Below, one piece after another: positions 1 to 10,796 of a DNA stretch of 64,000 bases (position 1 is its first letter; each line of letters starts with the position of its first letter). The stretch spans positions 62,001 through 126,000 of the forward strand of contig JAIWQS010000146.1 in assembly GCA_029891385.1 (NCBI GenBank). Reading direction: 5' to 3'. The notes under the pieces are model-generated. The model searched no databases. It saw only the letters and a program-made list of their open reading frames with translations, and was not told where the DNA came from. The position numbers were made by a program, and so were the translations under genes. This stretch comes from Erythroxylum novogranatense. Taxonomy: Eukaryota; Streptophyta; Magnoliopsida; Malpighiales; Erythroxylaceae.

Positions 1-700
1 ATAATCCCTATTGTCATTATCAACAAAGTGTTGATGCTAAAAAAGATTTGGTACATTCTCTACAATAAGGATACATTGCGGATCAAGTGGCTTCACTCTT
101 ATATTATTAAAAGGAGATCATTATGATCCATTTCCCTTAAGGACTCTCAATCTTGGTATATTAACAACCTAATGGGGCTCAAGGAAATTATTGGTTAGGC
201 GTGACTTATAAAGTAGGTAATGGAAAAAAAAAAGCAAAATTTTGGTATGATAATTAGACAGGTCATAGTTCATTAATTTGAATTCCTTTAATAGTACAAT
301 CTTGCACAATTTCCCTCAAGACTAAAGTTTGTGTAGTTACTTTTGCAGCAGTGGAAGGAATTTCCGAATCAGGTGATGCACGTAATCTCAAATTATTCTC
401 CTAATTATAGGACTTAGGGTATTTACTCTTGGTTAAACCAATCCCCTAACTCATTTTCTAACAAGGCCTATAGGGAGAGGATATCATAGGAACAATCCAA
501 CATAGTTGACTGGTACCTTGTAGTTTGGCATAAGATCTTAACACCCAACATCTCTTGTTTATTGTGGTTGGCTATATTGAACAAAATGGCCACGATTAAT
601 AGACTTCAATTTTTAAAATTGGACAATAAATGTGTCCTATGGAGAGCTTATGGAAAAGAATTACTGAAGATAGAAAGGGAATTTGCTTATTGACATATTG
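1..700 (+). pseudogene. Decayed LINE (L1-type) 3' relic with zf-RVT-like region
   Basis: Translating + in shifting frames gives segments typical of the region after the reverse transcriptase in plant L1-type LINEs. One is a stretch reading like YKVGNGKKKAKFWYDN near 205-260. A second, near 515-640, reads WYLVVWHKILTP, then LLWLAILNKMATINRL and KCVLWRA, the pattern of the zinc-binding 'zf-RVT' domain. Many stops and frameshifts interrupt it, so it is dead. It is cut by the window edge on the left, and no A-tail or target duplication could be assigned on the right. It belongs to the same broad class as the LINE at 21.9-51 kb, but it is much more degenerate and clearly a separate, older insertion. 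Confidence 0.7.
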
Positions 701-1365
701 GAGAAATTAAAAAATATAAAAGCCTGATCCAAAAGGACTTAGAATTGTATATATAATCTCCCTTGCTTCTAGTATTAAGGAGATATGAGAGAGAAATTAT
801 CGAAATTTTAAAAGTAAAATTCGTTCAAGTCAAGAAGTGATGAATTCTCTAATCGTAAAGATAAGAGAATTGGTTTTTCTCTCAATTGAACCCTCTAATT
901 ATAACAAGAATATTGGTAGAGCATAAAATTTAGTATAAAACTATTAGATACACAACCCTAAATATGCAGTTCTAAATCGAAAGAGGAGCATATGAATTAA
1001 GTAGTTACTTCAAAGATGATGAAGTCTCAACGCTACTTTGTGGTGGCTAATCCATTAGAAGACTTGGAAATATCGTTCCGATCAAAAATTAAACAATGGT
1101 TTGGAGAACTTGAATAGTGAATTTTGAATAGAACTTGAAAATATTTTTAATCTTATAATTAAAGAAAAAGTGTAAGATATACAAAGGATTAAATAACTGC
1201 AAATTAAATTACAATTTGTGTTAGATGTATTACAGTTTGCAGGAATTCGTAAAAAATTCCAAGGCCGAAGGCGAAGCCCATCCATTTGCATCCCCTACTT
1301 CTCTAACGTCTCTTACCCCCAAAACTTTCGAAATTTCAAACCTCTTACTCCTCACTCCGGCTCCA
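701..1365 (+). other. Upstream region of the dynamin gene
   Basis: AT-rich sequence between the LINE relic and the dynamin start codon, presumably holding its promoter and 5' UTR. The dynamin frame stays open upstream of Met at 1366 back to an ATG at 1225. The pyrimidine-rich leader near 1280-1365 looks like UTR. I see no unambiguous TATA box or gene in this stretch. Confidence 0.4.
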
Positions 1366-4300
1366 ATGGCCACCACAAACTCATACCTGAACACACCCAC
1401 CAAAACTCCATCATCCACCTCCGTCTCCAAGAAATACCCAAATCCCAACTCCACTTCAAGCTCCAGATTCGAGGCCTACAACCGCTTGCAAGCCGCCGCG
1501 GTAGCATTCGGCGAGAAACTACCAATCCCGGAGATAGTGGCCCTGGGCGGGCAGTCCGATGGGAAGAGCTCTCTACTGGAAGCACTACTTGGGTTCCGCT
1601 TCAATGTTAGAGAAGTCGAGATGGGCACTCGCCGGCCCCTCATTCTCCAGATGGTCCACGATCCCACTGCTCTGGAGCCCCGTTGTCGCTTCCAGGACGA
1701 GGATTCTGAGGAATATGGTACCTCTGTTGTTTCATCAACAGCAATTGCCGACATCATTAGATCTCGAACCGAATCCCTCTTGAAAAAGACTAAAACGGCA
1801 GTTTCTTCTAAGCCAATTGTGATGAGAGCTGAGTATGCTCATTGTCCTAATCTCACAATAATTGACACCCCAGGTTTTGTGCTTAAGGTGAGTGTTGTTG
1901 TTGTGTTTTTGTCGTTTATTTTGAAGGGATTGATGTTTAGGAATGACTTTGGCAGGCAAAGAAGGGAGAACCAGAGAGCACGCCCCAGGAGATTCTTTCG
2001 ATGGTCAAATCGTTGGCTAGTCCTCCACATCGCATTCTCTTGTTTCTTCAGCAGAGCAGTGTTGAATGGTGTTCATCACTATGGTTGGATTCAATTCGGG
2101 AAATTGATCCAACCTTCAGAAGGACGGTGATTGTTGTATCCAAGTTCGACAATCGGCTCAAGGTACTACAGAATCAAAGAGCTTAATTATGTCTCTGTGT
2201 ATCCATATCTACTCCATCTTAGTCCTTTTTCAATATTGCTTGCATATTTGAGATGGGTATTACCAATTCATAGAGGAAGGGTTAATTAGAGAGTTTAATA
2301 TTCTTTAACGACACTATTCTGAGAAATGGGCTTTCAATTGTCGTTAGCGTGGATGCGGAAAGAAATTCCTTTTTTGTTGATTGTTGCTCATGTGGGATGC
2401 CCGATAGTTTATTACAAATATTTCAATGCCACAGGAATTTAGTGACAGGTGGGAGGTGGATCGCTATCTAAGTGCAAGTGGGTACCTTGGAGAGAACACT
2501 CGCCCGTTTTTTGTTGCTTTACCCAAAGATAGAAACACCATCTCAAATGATGAGTTCCGCAGGCAAATATCTCAGGTGGATTCGGAAATTCTACGCCATT
2601 TACGCGATGGTGTAAAAGGAGGGTTTGATGAAGAAAAGTTTAAATCCTATATTGGCTTCAGCAGTTTAAGGGACTATTTGGAGTCGGAGCTTCAGAAAAG
2701 ATACAAAGAAGCAGCACCAGCAACACTGGCTTTGCTTGAACAGCGCTGCAGTGAAGTCGGTTCAGAGCTGACGAGAATGGACTCCAAAATTCAAGCTACA
2801 TCAGATGTTGCTCACCTGCGGAGATCTGCCATGTTGCACACAGCTTCTATGAGCAATCATGTGGTAAGTGGTGGGCCGAATGTTTTGTCATTTGAGATAA
2901 GCAACCAGTTCTTCAATGACAATTTAGAATTCGTAATGTGTTTTTTTATTTTGTTTTCCAACTCTTACTACTGAGTAGTTTATCAAGCAAAGAATATCTT
3001 CAAAATAGTTTGCCTTCCTGTAGACAGCATATGCACTTCAATTTTGCTTCGTTGCTTACATGAAAATATTTTGCAGTAAATCACGAATTTTTTTTCCGCT
3101 ATTGTGCATTTGTGAAGGAGCTTTGATCGATGGAGCAGCAGATCCTGCTCCAGAGCAGTGGGGAAAAACAACAGAGGAGGAGAAGTCAGAGAGTGGTATT
3201 GGTGGTTGGCCAGGTGTTGCCATACCTATAAAACCACCTAATGCTACTTTGAGGCTCTACGGAGGGGCAGCATTTGAAAGAGTGATGCATGAATTCAGAT
3301 GCGCCGCATATTCAATTGAATGCCCCCCAGTGTCAAGGGAGAAGGTAATTGTGTACCTTGAATTTGTCAAAAATGAAAGCAGCGAGTTATTCAGTATTCT
3401 TGAAACAGGTGGCCAATATCTTATTAGCCCATGCTGGACGAGGTGGAGGTAGAGGTGTAGCTGAAGCTGCTGCAGAGATCGCTCGTGCTGCTGCCCGGTC
3501 CTGGCTTGCTCCTCTCCTTGACACTGCTTGCGATAGGCTTGCATTTGTTTTGGCAAACCTCTTTGATCTTGCCCTAGAAAGGCATCATATTCGCGACGCA
3601 GAAGGTGAGAAGCTTTCCGTTCGTCCTAGAAAAGTTTCTGGAGGATTAATCTATCGTATTTGGTTGACCAAAATGCTTATAGTTAATAATGACGAACCAA
3701 TTTTTGGGATACGATGCACAAAGCAACTCTCAAGTTTTTTCTTCAATTCTAAAAGATATGCCTTCCTACGTAGTGGCAGCAAATATCCTAATTTAGTTTG
3801 TAGAACCCCATTCAACTGATAACATAGTAGGCCTTTTTCATGTTTTCTTTCTTTTCTTTCTTTTTTCCCGAGTCTCGTTATGCTGAGATACTAAAGTGAA
3901 CCAGCCACCATGTTTTCTTTCTGATTGTTCAGATGGGAGGAAAGGTGGAAACATGGATGGGTATGTTGGTTTTCTTGCTGCCTTAAGACATGCTTACAAT
4001 CGATTCGTCAAAGATCTTGCAAAGCAGTGCAAGCAATTAGTTCAGCATCACCTTGATTCAGTTACGAGCCCATACTCCCAAATATGTTACGAGAACAACC
4101 TTGAGGAAGCTTTGGCTTGAGTGCAACATCATATTCTAAACTTTACCAAGCTTCAGCTGGCTCATTTTGTTTTGAATTATCCGATGGTGGGGCATCATAT
4201 CGTGATGAAACAATGAGAGATCAGGAGAACATACCTCCAGAAAGAAGTGCTCAACAAACTACACCAGGAAAAGGTGCAGAAGCTAGAGAAGCTCTCAAAG

Positions 4301-5295
4301 ACAGTCAAATGACAGTACCCGAAACTCCATCTCCTGAACTACCATGTGAAATCATACATGGTGGGGGCAAAAAGGAAATTGGGAAGCGGGTCACTAGGAT
4401 GGCAGGAAGTAACAGAAGTAATGAACCTTTAAGAGTGCAAAATGGTGGCAGTCTTCTATTTGGAAATGTAGATGGTGGTGTAAGGTCAGGTTCAGCGTAT
4501 TCAGATATCTGCTCGTCTGCCGCACAGTACTTTGCGAGGATAAGAGAAGTTCTTGTTGAACGAAGTGTGACATCAGCTTTGAACTCTGGATTTTTAACCC
4601 CTTGGTGAGTTGCTGTCTTTTTGTATTCGATCTGCATATGCATTAGCTTACAAGTTTAATCACGTACGCATGGTGGATACATGGAACTCATGGATAAGGG
4701 CCTTATCGAAATAACAGGGTGCCTACATCATTGATTCTATCCCACTAGTTACATCGTCATGTCACCTTTCCTTTTCCTTTTGCTGTTGAAAAGTTTTAGA
4801 CTTCCTGTTGCGTTCTGCCTACCTTTTATACTGTCTATACTTCTTTCATTGGCATAACTATGAGCAGTTCATTATTTTAAATTCTTTATTCCGCATTGTA
4901 TCACTGATTTATTGATCATCAACTTCATCAGGGGTCGAGCATCTCTCTCATTCTTTAAAGCTATGACAATAAAAAAAGTCTGTCTTAAATTTCTCAAGGA
5001 TAAATCAGTTAGATTCTATCCCCATATGTCATTTCATTTTTAGGCGTTCTTTTCGTTATGGAGGAACTGAAAGCTCCAAGTTTTTCTGTTTTGCTCTGCT
5101 TCATGTAGTCGGGATCGGCTCTTTGTGGCATTGGGGTTGGATCTGTTTGCTGTGAGCGACGAGAAATTCATGGACATGTTTGTAGCACCCGGTGCAATAG
5201 ACGTGCTACAAAATGAAAAGCAGTCTCTTCAAAAACGTCAAAAGATACTTCAGTCCTGCTTGAACGAGTTCAAAAGTGTTGCTCGGGCACTTTGA
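1366..5295 (+). CDS. DRP5A: Dynamin-related GTPase, DRP5A type (7 exons, two 1-bp lesions)
   Basis: Exons read as 1366-1887, 1956-2162, 2435-2863, 3118-3344, 3409-3604, 3933-4604 and 5109-5295 with GT-AG introns. The product is about 813 aa once two single-base gaps are allowed for. GTPase motifs are visible: P-loop GGQSDGKS at residues 61-68, the switch region EMGTRRP, DTPGF, and the base-recognition motif SKFD in exon 2. The C-terminal part ends in LQKRQKILQSCLNEFKSVARAL, close to what I know of Arabidopsis DRP5A, a cytokinesis-associated relative of the chloroplast-division dynamin DRP5B/ARC5. The start at 1366 (MATTNS) is preferred because the residues upstream look like translated leader; an in-frame ATG at 1225 is the alternative. 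Oddities: exon 4 needs one extra G at its start, and exon 6 shifts frame near 4102-4106. Both fit GGG shortened to GG. The gene is either freshly broken or affected by sequencing error. Confidence 0.88.
4100..4120 (+). other. Apparent 1-bp frameshift within dynamin exon 6
   Basis: The frame through CYENNL (ending about 4103) reaches a TGA at 4118. The conserved continuation (GSFGLSATSYSKLYQAS, then SFCFELSD) lies one frame over. One additional G after CTTGAG would join them smoothly. No intron of normal size fits here, because the sequences on both sides are conserved dynamin coding sequence only a few codons apart. Confidence 0.75.
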
Positions 5296-8200
5296 TGATT
5301 TTACCAGAGACAGGTTTCGCAGCTAGTGAACCCTGAACCCTTTCAATCTTCATCAGTACGATCCTCAAGATTCTCAAGATGCGTGCCTTGACCTCATTTG
5401 CTAATGCGTTTGATTCCTGTCGTGCATACAGAGCATCTAAAGTCCAATTTATTTTGACGTGTCCACTTAAAACTGTGCAGACCTTGTTTTTGTCCCGTAG
5501 AAATGTTTCATTCTATGTGACGTCTGGTCAGGAGTATAAATGTTTTATTCTATGGTTGACGTACAAGATAATTATCAGGCCAGTATACAAGTGAAAAGTG
5601 AAGCCATTTGGTTAAAAGTAGGCTCTTTTATCTATTGCAGGATGAGCCTTGTGAACAAGCTAAATATGATTTTTTTTCTTTTTTTTTTAATTTTACATTG
5701 CAAGTGACCTAATCTTTCATTGGTAGAATCACACAGATATACCTTCCTCGGATGTCACTAACCATGACAGTAATTTTTGACTCTTAAAAAAAGATTCAAA
5801 TAAGACAATGTAGCCGAGAAATATGAACAGCTATTCCCAGATAAGACAACTTTAGTCACTATTCATGCACCTTTCTGCTGTAGAGGTCCACTACAACTCC
5901 AATGTCAAGGACCTAGGCTAGGCCACTTCAACGGAAGTCCTACATTTAAAATCCAACTCGTTCTCTCTTGAATTTTTTAAACTATTTTTGGTTCATCAGG
6001 TCGGTCTTTCGGACTTTCCGCCAAGCCGAGCATTTGCAATCTATACTTTCCACCGCGATTATTGTTGGACAATGTCAGGTCAGATTTCCCTCGAGCGATT
6101 ATTGAATTGAATACTGCTAAGATGCTCTAGACCTTTGGAAATGTGTTGGGGTGCATGTGTGCAGTCTGCTTATGCGCTTGACTAGCCGTATTGGTTTCTA
6201 CCGAGCAACACTCTCCTGATTTATTATATATAGTCCAAGGCTGGGTTTCCATCAACACATTATAAATTGCTTTCTTTTACAGAAATTGCCAAATTTTGGT
6301 ATCTTATAGCCTCGATTTAGGAGACGAAACCGACTTCTATGTAATTAAATAAGTCAAAAGACTTCAAAACCTTCATTTTTTCTCACGGATAACTTATTTG
6401 GGATGCTTACATTTTAAGTTTCTAATTGTTAAAAAATTATTTAGTATTACATGACAAGAACTATGGACCATACTTGGTACACATAGTTTGACTAAAGCAA
6501 ATGATCGTAGGAGAAAAAGGATGGCAAGGTAGTCCAAATTGTACGTAACTAAAAGCATTGGATGTCATATCGCACAATTTTTCTTAATGACGACACAAAA
6601 CCCTAATGGAACGAGATTCGAAAGCGTTTTCTTTTTCCTTGTTCTGAAAATGTATACAAGGAATCGATTCATTTCATATTTAATTGGAAACATTATAACT
6701 TTTATTTTAAATTATGCAGGGCATCCTTTGAGAATAAAATTAAAAAAAATGTTCATTTAGTGATACATCAAAGATCAAAAGTAACACCTTCTTCACGAGG
6801 AACACTTGTCTGTCGAATTCTTCCTCATTCCTTTTGTTACTAGCTAGTTAATCCTTTAATAGGACCTCTTGAAAATATCTAACCCATGTCTTCACTTAGA
6901 AGCAACGCCGGGAAGGGAATGCCCTCTGAAGGTCCATTAATGAATATATGTTATTATGTATCGAGGAAGAACAGTTGAATATGGCCATTTTTTTCTTTAA
7001 TGTTATTAATTTAGATCTTAAATCAATCACATGGTTACCTATAATCTCTATTCTCTTTGAACTTCCATTCTTCCTTATTTTGGCAGCAAAGCAATTGGAA
7101 ACAACAACTCTTCGAATGATCATAAAAGGCCTTGTTAATTTGCTTCATTGTGCAAAGCCACTCCACATCATGTGAGTCTTAAACAGCAAGCTTAAGCGTG
7201 AAGGAAGGGTAAACTTGGACGCCCTGTGTTGAGTAACTAAAAAAGATATTTAAAAAAAAAAGTGTTAAGTAGTAGCTGTGTATATTTATTATCATTATTT
7301 TAATCAAACAATGAGCTTAAATATTACACTAGTTTCGTTTCCAATCTGTCTACGCCGATTCAGAGTATGGAATGTTGTAATCAACAATGGTGGCTATATA
7401 CGACGATGGGAAAGATGACTAACGATAGGCGGAAGGTACAAGGTCAACAAAAATGGATCAAAACTATGCTGTCGCAATTCACAAATTGGTACAGCAAACA
7501 CATGCACCAAAAACCCACCTAATTTCAACATTTTTCTTTTTGGTTAATATATAGATCCAAGCTGAGCTGCCCCAACCCCAAGATAAGTTTTAACATTTAT
7601 TATCTTAGTGACCTGACCTGATCCCTATAGTCTAAGCAAACACATGCGAATTTAATGGTTATAAATTATTGTTCAAAGAATGGTAATGGTTATTAGGAGA
7701 CAATGGATGCAGAGAATGAATTATGTACTATAGGGCTGTTGCACAAGAAGTGCACGTGAGAGTTTATAAATTCGAATAATTAGATCCTAGCTAACAACGA
7801 ATTGAAAGAGATAAAAAGAAAAAGTGTCATGTAATGTAATGCAACTTAAATGATAGATAGGATAAGTGTTGCATTTAATTACCATTCATTTCAATCAAAC
7901 TATTCTTAGATTATAAGTTGCAAAGAAACTTATAATCAAAGACTTTGGCATTGCATGAAACCAAGTTTAATCAATTATTGAAGAGGCAAAAAGGAAGAGA
8001 TGTACAAGCGCAATGTCCCATTTTTCAACTTGCAATTGCAACAATAACATGACAAGCCCAACTATGAAGTCCCACCTATCAAAGCAATAGAAAGAAAAGA
8101 GCACTCGTTCATGAACATTTGTTGACATTGAGACGCCATCTACAGACCCACAATTAGAGAGCCACTCAGTCATTCTCACTCAATCATAGCTCATTATGCA

Positions 8201-9633
8201 TCCAATAAGGTGAAAGATCACATAAATTATTCGTGAGTCTGCTTTCAATCATATCGTTTACATTTATCCCTGGACCTACTTGGGATTGTACTTACTTCCT
8301 CAACCTCCAACCTCCCTTCTTTTTTTCTTTTTTTTTTTCTCCCTTTCTTTGTTTAACGACCTGCAAGTGCCATGAGAATTTCAAGTTAAGTGAACGCTTG
8401 CGTGTTAATTAATTCTTTGAAAGAATTAAGGAAATTAGGAGAAGTTAATCTACCTGCAGATTTTCTGCCTTCAATAGGCTACTCTTGAGAGTGGCTTAAT
8501 TGCTGTTCAATCAAATCTGTACGGCTTATAACTAATTAATTAATCCCTTTGCGTTATAAATGGAGTTTGTTAGGAACTCCACAAACCAGACATAATCATT
8601 TGGGTATGGAAGAATACGATCCCTTTTGGCGCTTAATGGAATTTAATTTGGTCCCCCACCTATATACATTTTCTTTCAGTTTTCACCTCTTACCTGCTCA
8701 ATGTCAGCGAGAATTTGATTCTCCTTTCATCTTTTTCATACATGATTCGATCACAAAAGCAAGAATCGTAACATTAATTTTTAGAAATTTTTTTATTAAA
8801 AACTAAATTATTCTTTTAATGTTGCTACAAATTCATATACTTTTAATTGTTTGAGTGCTAAAAGATGCATACACATTATTTGAAGATATCACAATCGTCG
8901 AGTGTTTTCAGCTACCAAATGATGTCACAACATGTTTTACTTTACCAGTAACCGAAAAGCTAACAAAAGGAGGTTGCTACAATGTTTCGACCCTGTCGCC
9001 TTTTTCAAATGGTGGCTGCCTCAACTTACCTGTTTCTTTTCAATAAAGGTAACTCGTTTTATCTGCTATTGATAGATGGATATTTGGAGAGGCGAAATCC
9101 TAGCTAGCTAATACTGAAACAATTAAACATCTCGTCGTGTTCTACTTGTACATGGTGTAAAAATAAGAATACAAATTACCCGCAGGCCGTAGCTCAGTTG
9201 ATTATGAAGGGGCAGATTTGTAACAAAAAATACAAAGTTTTATCTTGAAAACAAAATGGTTAATTACAAGAGAGAATCCGTAACTTTTGTTTTTGAAGAA
9301 ATATTTGTTCGTACTTTTCCCCTCTTCTGTTTGAGTTGAAAATGACGACTGGGTGCGATGGACAGAAAAAACCAATCTTGAGTCTTTACCGGAAGAACTC
9401 TTGTATTGCATACTGGGGCTGGCTCAATGGTATGGAGAGTGGTGCACACGCACCTTGGGATTGTGATTTGTTTAATTAATGAATTGGGTACAGAGAGAGA
9501 CAGAGAGGGGTTGTTTTTCTGATCAAAAGTTGCCATCATCACACAACAGTCCTTTGCAGTTGGGGCTCTGAAGTCAATGCCACACACAGAGGCAGAGCCT
9601 CCTCTGTTTCTCTCTCTCTATATAAGTATTATT

Positions 9634-9664
<31 letters not shown>

Positions 9665-9925
9665 GTTTGTGCGCTGAACTTGAATCTATGCACGTATTGT
9701 ATTGATTCTAAAAGACTTGGCCACTGGGCACTGGTGGATGTGGTGCATTGAAATTCCAAATACAACCAATGCCCTTCTAATCGCAGTTTGGGCAATTTCT
9801 CCCCACCGAAAAGGGCATACAAATTCAGTACAAACAACGACAGAAGAGTGGATGTAGACAATCTATTTGTTGAACTGGAACAAGGTTGAACAAAACATTA
9901 CAGGAATAGGCAAAAATCCCTTTTA
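5296..9925. other. AT-rich intergenic spacer
   Basis: This spacer lies between the dynamin stop codon and the VQ gene leader. The dynamin 3' UTR and poly-A signals are presumably within the first few hundred bases. Several short open frames (for example 6539-6760 and 8549-8806) have biased composition and no recognisable domain. I see no gene, tRNA or clear transposon here, only homopolymer runs (near 5670, 7250 and 8320) and a TA microsatellite near 9640. Confidence 0.5.
9633..9658. repeat. (TA)n microsatellite
   Basis: An uninterrupted TA dinucleotide run of about 12-13 units, immediately preceded by a CT-rich tract (9600-9620). It is a simple repeat about 390 bp upstream of the VQ gene start, likely polymorphic in length. 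Confidence 0.9.
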
Positions 9926-10046
9926 AGCCTTAGCCTCACTTCTCTCTCACCGCACCGCTCACTGCCTTGTTTTTTCACTCTTCCAAGTTCCACCTCTGTA
10001 CCCACAACTCTCTCTTTACCTCTCAGCTCTCACTCACTCACTCTAT
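9926..10046 (+). promoter_or_regulatory. Pyrimidine-rich leader of the VQ gene
   Basis: A dense CT-rich stretch with repeated CTCTCT, CACTCACTCACT and CTCTCAGCTCTC runs up to the ATG at 10047. Such Y-patch or CT-rich tracts are common around plant transcription starts and in 5' UTRs, so this is read as core promoter plus 5' UTR. The exact transcription start is not determinable from sequence. Confidence 0.45.
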
Positions 10047-10796
10047 ATGATGTTCTTGGAGAAGAGGAGACCTGAGTTAGACCCATCCATGGAAAACCCA
10101 ACAAGAGGTCAAGATAACAGGAACCCATCTCCGTTAAACTCTCCACATAGCAGTGGAAACAACAACCCTGCCCAAATTCACACCCCACCACTTACTCCAG
10201 TACCCATCTCCAGATCTGACACTAACCCTTACCCTACAACCTTTGTTCAGGCAGACACTTCCACTTTCAAGCAGGTTGTCCAAATGCTCACTGGCTCAAC
10301 CGAAACAGTCAAACAAGCTTCATCAAGAACAACCCAAGATCCTACACATCCCTCACCACAACTACCGTCATCAAGGAATTTCGCCATCCCTCCTGTCAAG
10401 ACTGCTCCAAAGAAACAACAGCAGAGCTTCAAGCTTTATGAAAGAAGAAACAGCAATCTCAAGAACCATCTCATGATCAATACTTTGTTGCCTAGTTTTG
10501 TCAGCAATAATAACGCAGTTTCAGGATTTTCTCCCAGAAACAGGCCTGAGATCTTGTCTCCAAGCTTGCTTGACTTTCCCAAGTTGACTCTTAGCCCTGT
10601 AACTCCATTGAATGACGACCCCTTCAACAGGAATTCACCTTCTTTAGGGAATTCGTCATCAGAAGAGGAGAGAACAATTGCGGAGAGAGGTTTTTACTTG
10701 CATCCATCCCCTATATCTACTCCCAGAGATTCAGAGCCGCAGTTGTTGCCACTCTTTCCTGTGACCTCACCGAAAGTTTCAGGTTCTTCTGCTTGA
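10047..10796 (+). CDS. VQ-motif protein (VQ4/VQ13/VQ33-like, probable MAPK-target type)
   Basis: Single-exon gene of 249 aa. The VQ signature FKQVVQMLTG lies at residues 74-83, preceded by TTFVQADTST, which is typical of the clade containing Arabidopsis VQ4/MVQ1. VQ proteins are nuclear cofactors that bind WRKY transcription factors. Several members of this clade are phosphorylated by MPK3/MPK6, and here many SP/TP sites flank the motif (SPLNSP, TPPLTP, LSPVTP, STPRD, TSPK). Conserved C-terminal blocks are also present: SPSLLDFPKLTLSPVTPL near 181-198 and EEERTIAERGFYLHPSP near 211-227. The first ATG gives MMFLEKRRPE; Met15 (10089, MENPTRG) is a possible alternative start. The absence of introns fits the family. 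It is convergent with DEP1 across a 3.9-kb spacer, and no functional link is implied. Confidence 0.92.
   Translation: MMFLEKRRPELDPSMENPTRGQDNRNPSPLNSPHSSGNNNPAQIHTPPLTPVPISRSDTNPYPTTFVQADTSTFKQVVQMLTGSTETVKQASSRTTQDPTHPSPQLPSSRNFAIPPVKTAPKKQQQSFKLYERRNSNLKNHLMINTLLPSFVSNNNAVSGFSPRNRPEILSPSLLDFPKLTLSPVTPLNDDPFNRNSPSLGNSSSEEERTIAERGFYLHPSPISTPRDSEPQLLPLFPVTSPKVSGSSA

Noticed and set aside
1225..1365. 47-residue N-terminal extension of the dynamin
   Set aside because: Open in frame, but the residues look like translated leader and the conserved family start is MATTNS-like; kept only as an alternative.
8549..8806. 85-aa open frame in the spacer
   Set aside because: No homology recognised, no coding-type composition, and surrounded by AT-rich DNA.
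9185..9215. tRNA-like start GGCCGTAGCTCAGTTGA
   Set aside because: It resembles an A-box half, but no anticodon stem or GGTTCGAATCC-type B box follows in the next 80 bases, so no tRNA or SINE is called.
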